From a bacterium (lineage in GTDB: Bacteria; B130-G9), in the NCBI GenBank assembly GCA_035527515.1, contig DATLAJ010000040.1, positions 1 through 12,674 of the forward strand: DNA of 12,674 nucleotides, in the 5' to 3' direction. A model generated the notes under the pieces. It was not told the DNA's origin. It saw nothing but the letters and a program-made list of their open reading frames with translations, and made no database searches. Below, in pieces: positions 12,473-12,674 of this stretch; within the stretch, counting starts at the first letter, position 1; each line of letters starts with the position of its first letter. A program made the translations under genes and the position numbers.

Positions 12473-12674
12473 TTACAGAACGAGCGACGGTGGCGAACGC
12501 ACGCGGCCGATGTGTCAGCTTCTCGCCGAATCCAGAATCCGAATGCAGCCGGGCAAAGGCTGAAAAGTCAGCCTCGTCGGCCTCATCATCCTCAAAACGG
12601 TTCCGAGAAACTTTGGCGATTCTCATCGCTCCCCTCAAAAGGTCTGCGCCTCTGCGTGGAAGCTCGCGCATCCC

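Larger units (their letters stand above)
12135..12674. other. 540-nt region without a convincing gene
   Basis: The longest open frame here (minus, 12180-12671) overlaps strong dyads, shows no family resemblance and has uneven composition, so I do not call it. The region contains dyads at 12191-12206 and 12209-12226 and an imperfect stem at 12242-12275. It also has a run of eight C at 12368-12375, a 19-nt direct repeat (12386-12404 and 12454-12472) and a purine-rich stretch between those copies. Confidence 0.5.

Noticed and set aside
12380-12480. CRISPR-like array from the repeated ACGTTGCCGGGC motif
   Set aside because: There are only two full copies, they are too short, no regular spacer series is seen and no cas gene is present.
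12180-12671. 163-codon minus-strand frame at the right end
   Set aside because: It covers several dyads, the C-run and the direct repeats, and its protein has no family pattern. Its one hydrophobic stretch comes from the pyrimidine-rich strand of the purine tract.

Overview
The window looks like chromosomal DNA of a diderm (Gram-negative-type) bacterium. The grounds are secreted proteins with signal peptides, a CsgG-type outer-membrane/periplasmic domain, a periplasmic thioredoxin-fold protein, dTDP-rhamnose synthesis and the diaminopimelate route. Base composition is moderately GC-rich. No rRNA, tRNA, CRISPR array, transposase or integrase was seen. I cannot name the lineage; the mix of housekeeping genes with secreted propeller and beta-sandwich proteins would fit a poorly sampled phylum, but that is only an impression.

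Layout. At the left edge (2-1177, minus) is the 5' part of a gene for a secreted beta-propeller protein that runs out of the window. It follows, 27 nt downstream, a WecG/TagA-type glycosyltransferase gene (1205-2311, minus). That glycosyltransferase carries an extra C-terminal four-helix membrane segment like the N-terminal part of polyprenyl sugar-phosphate transferases. A regulatory-looking interval (2312-2652) with a palindrome, a direct repeat and a hairpin over a Shine-Dalgarno separates it from a divergent membrane PAS-GGDEF diguanylate cyclase (2653-3846, plus). Next on the plus strand is a secreted CsgG-domain protein with a second beta-sandwich domain (4137-5567).

The right half is read leftward. 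From the right: a small secreted single-domain beta-sandwich protein (11748-12134), a strong hairpin, a large secreted PQQ-type propeller protein (9560-11644), a 254-nt interval rich in short repeats, and a tightly overlapping cluster rfbD(rmlD)-dapB-HAD hydrolase (9305 to 6875). In that cluster all three genes start with TTG and both junctions are 4-nt TTGA overlaps. After a further 273 nt comes a TlpA-like thioredoxin-fold protein (5714-6601), ending at a good intrinsic terminator. The last 540 nt (12135-12674) hold no convincing gene but several dyads and a 19-nt direct repeat.

How the genes fit together. The sugar genes (TagA-like transferase, rmlD) point to surface polysaccharide. The divergent diguanylate cyclase could link c-di-GMP to it, but that is inference. 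The most unusual signal is an approximately 115-residue C-terminal module shared by the TlpA-like protein (one copy) and the PQQ-type propeller protein (two copies). Two neighbouring secreted proteins with unrelated front domains therefore carry the same rear domain, which suggests a common extracytoplasmic partner, surface attachment or assembly role.
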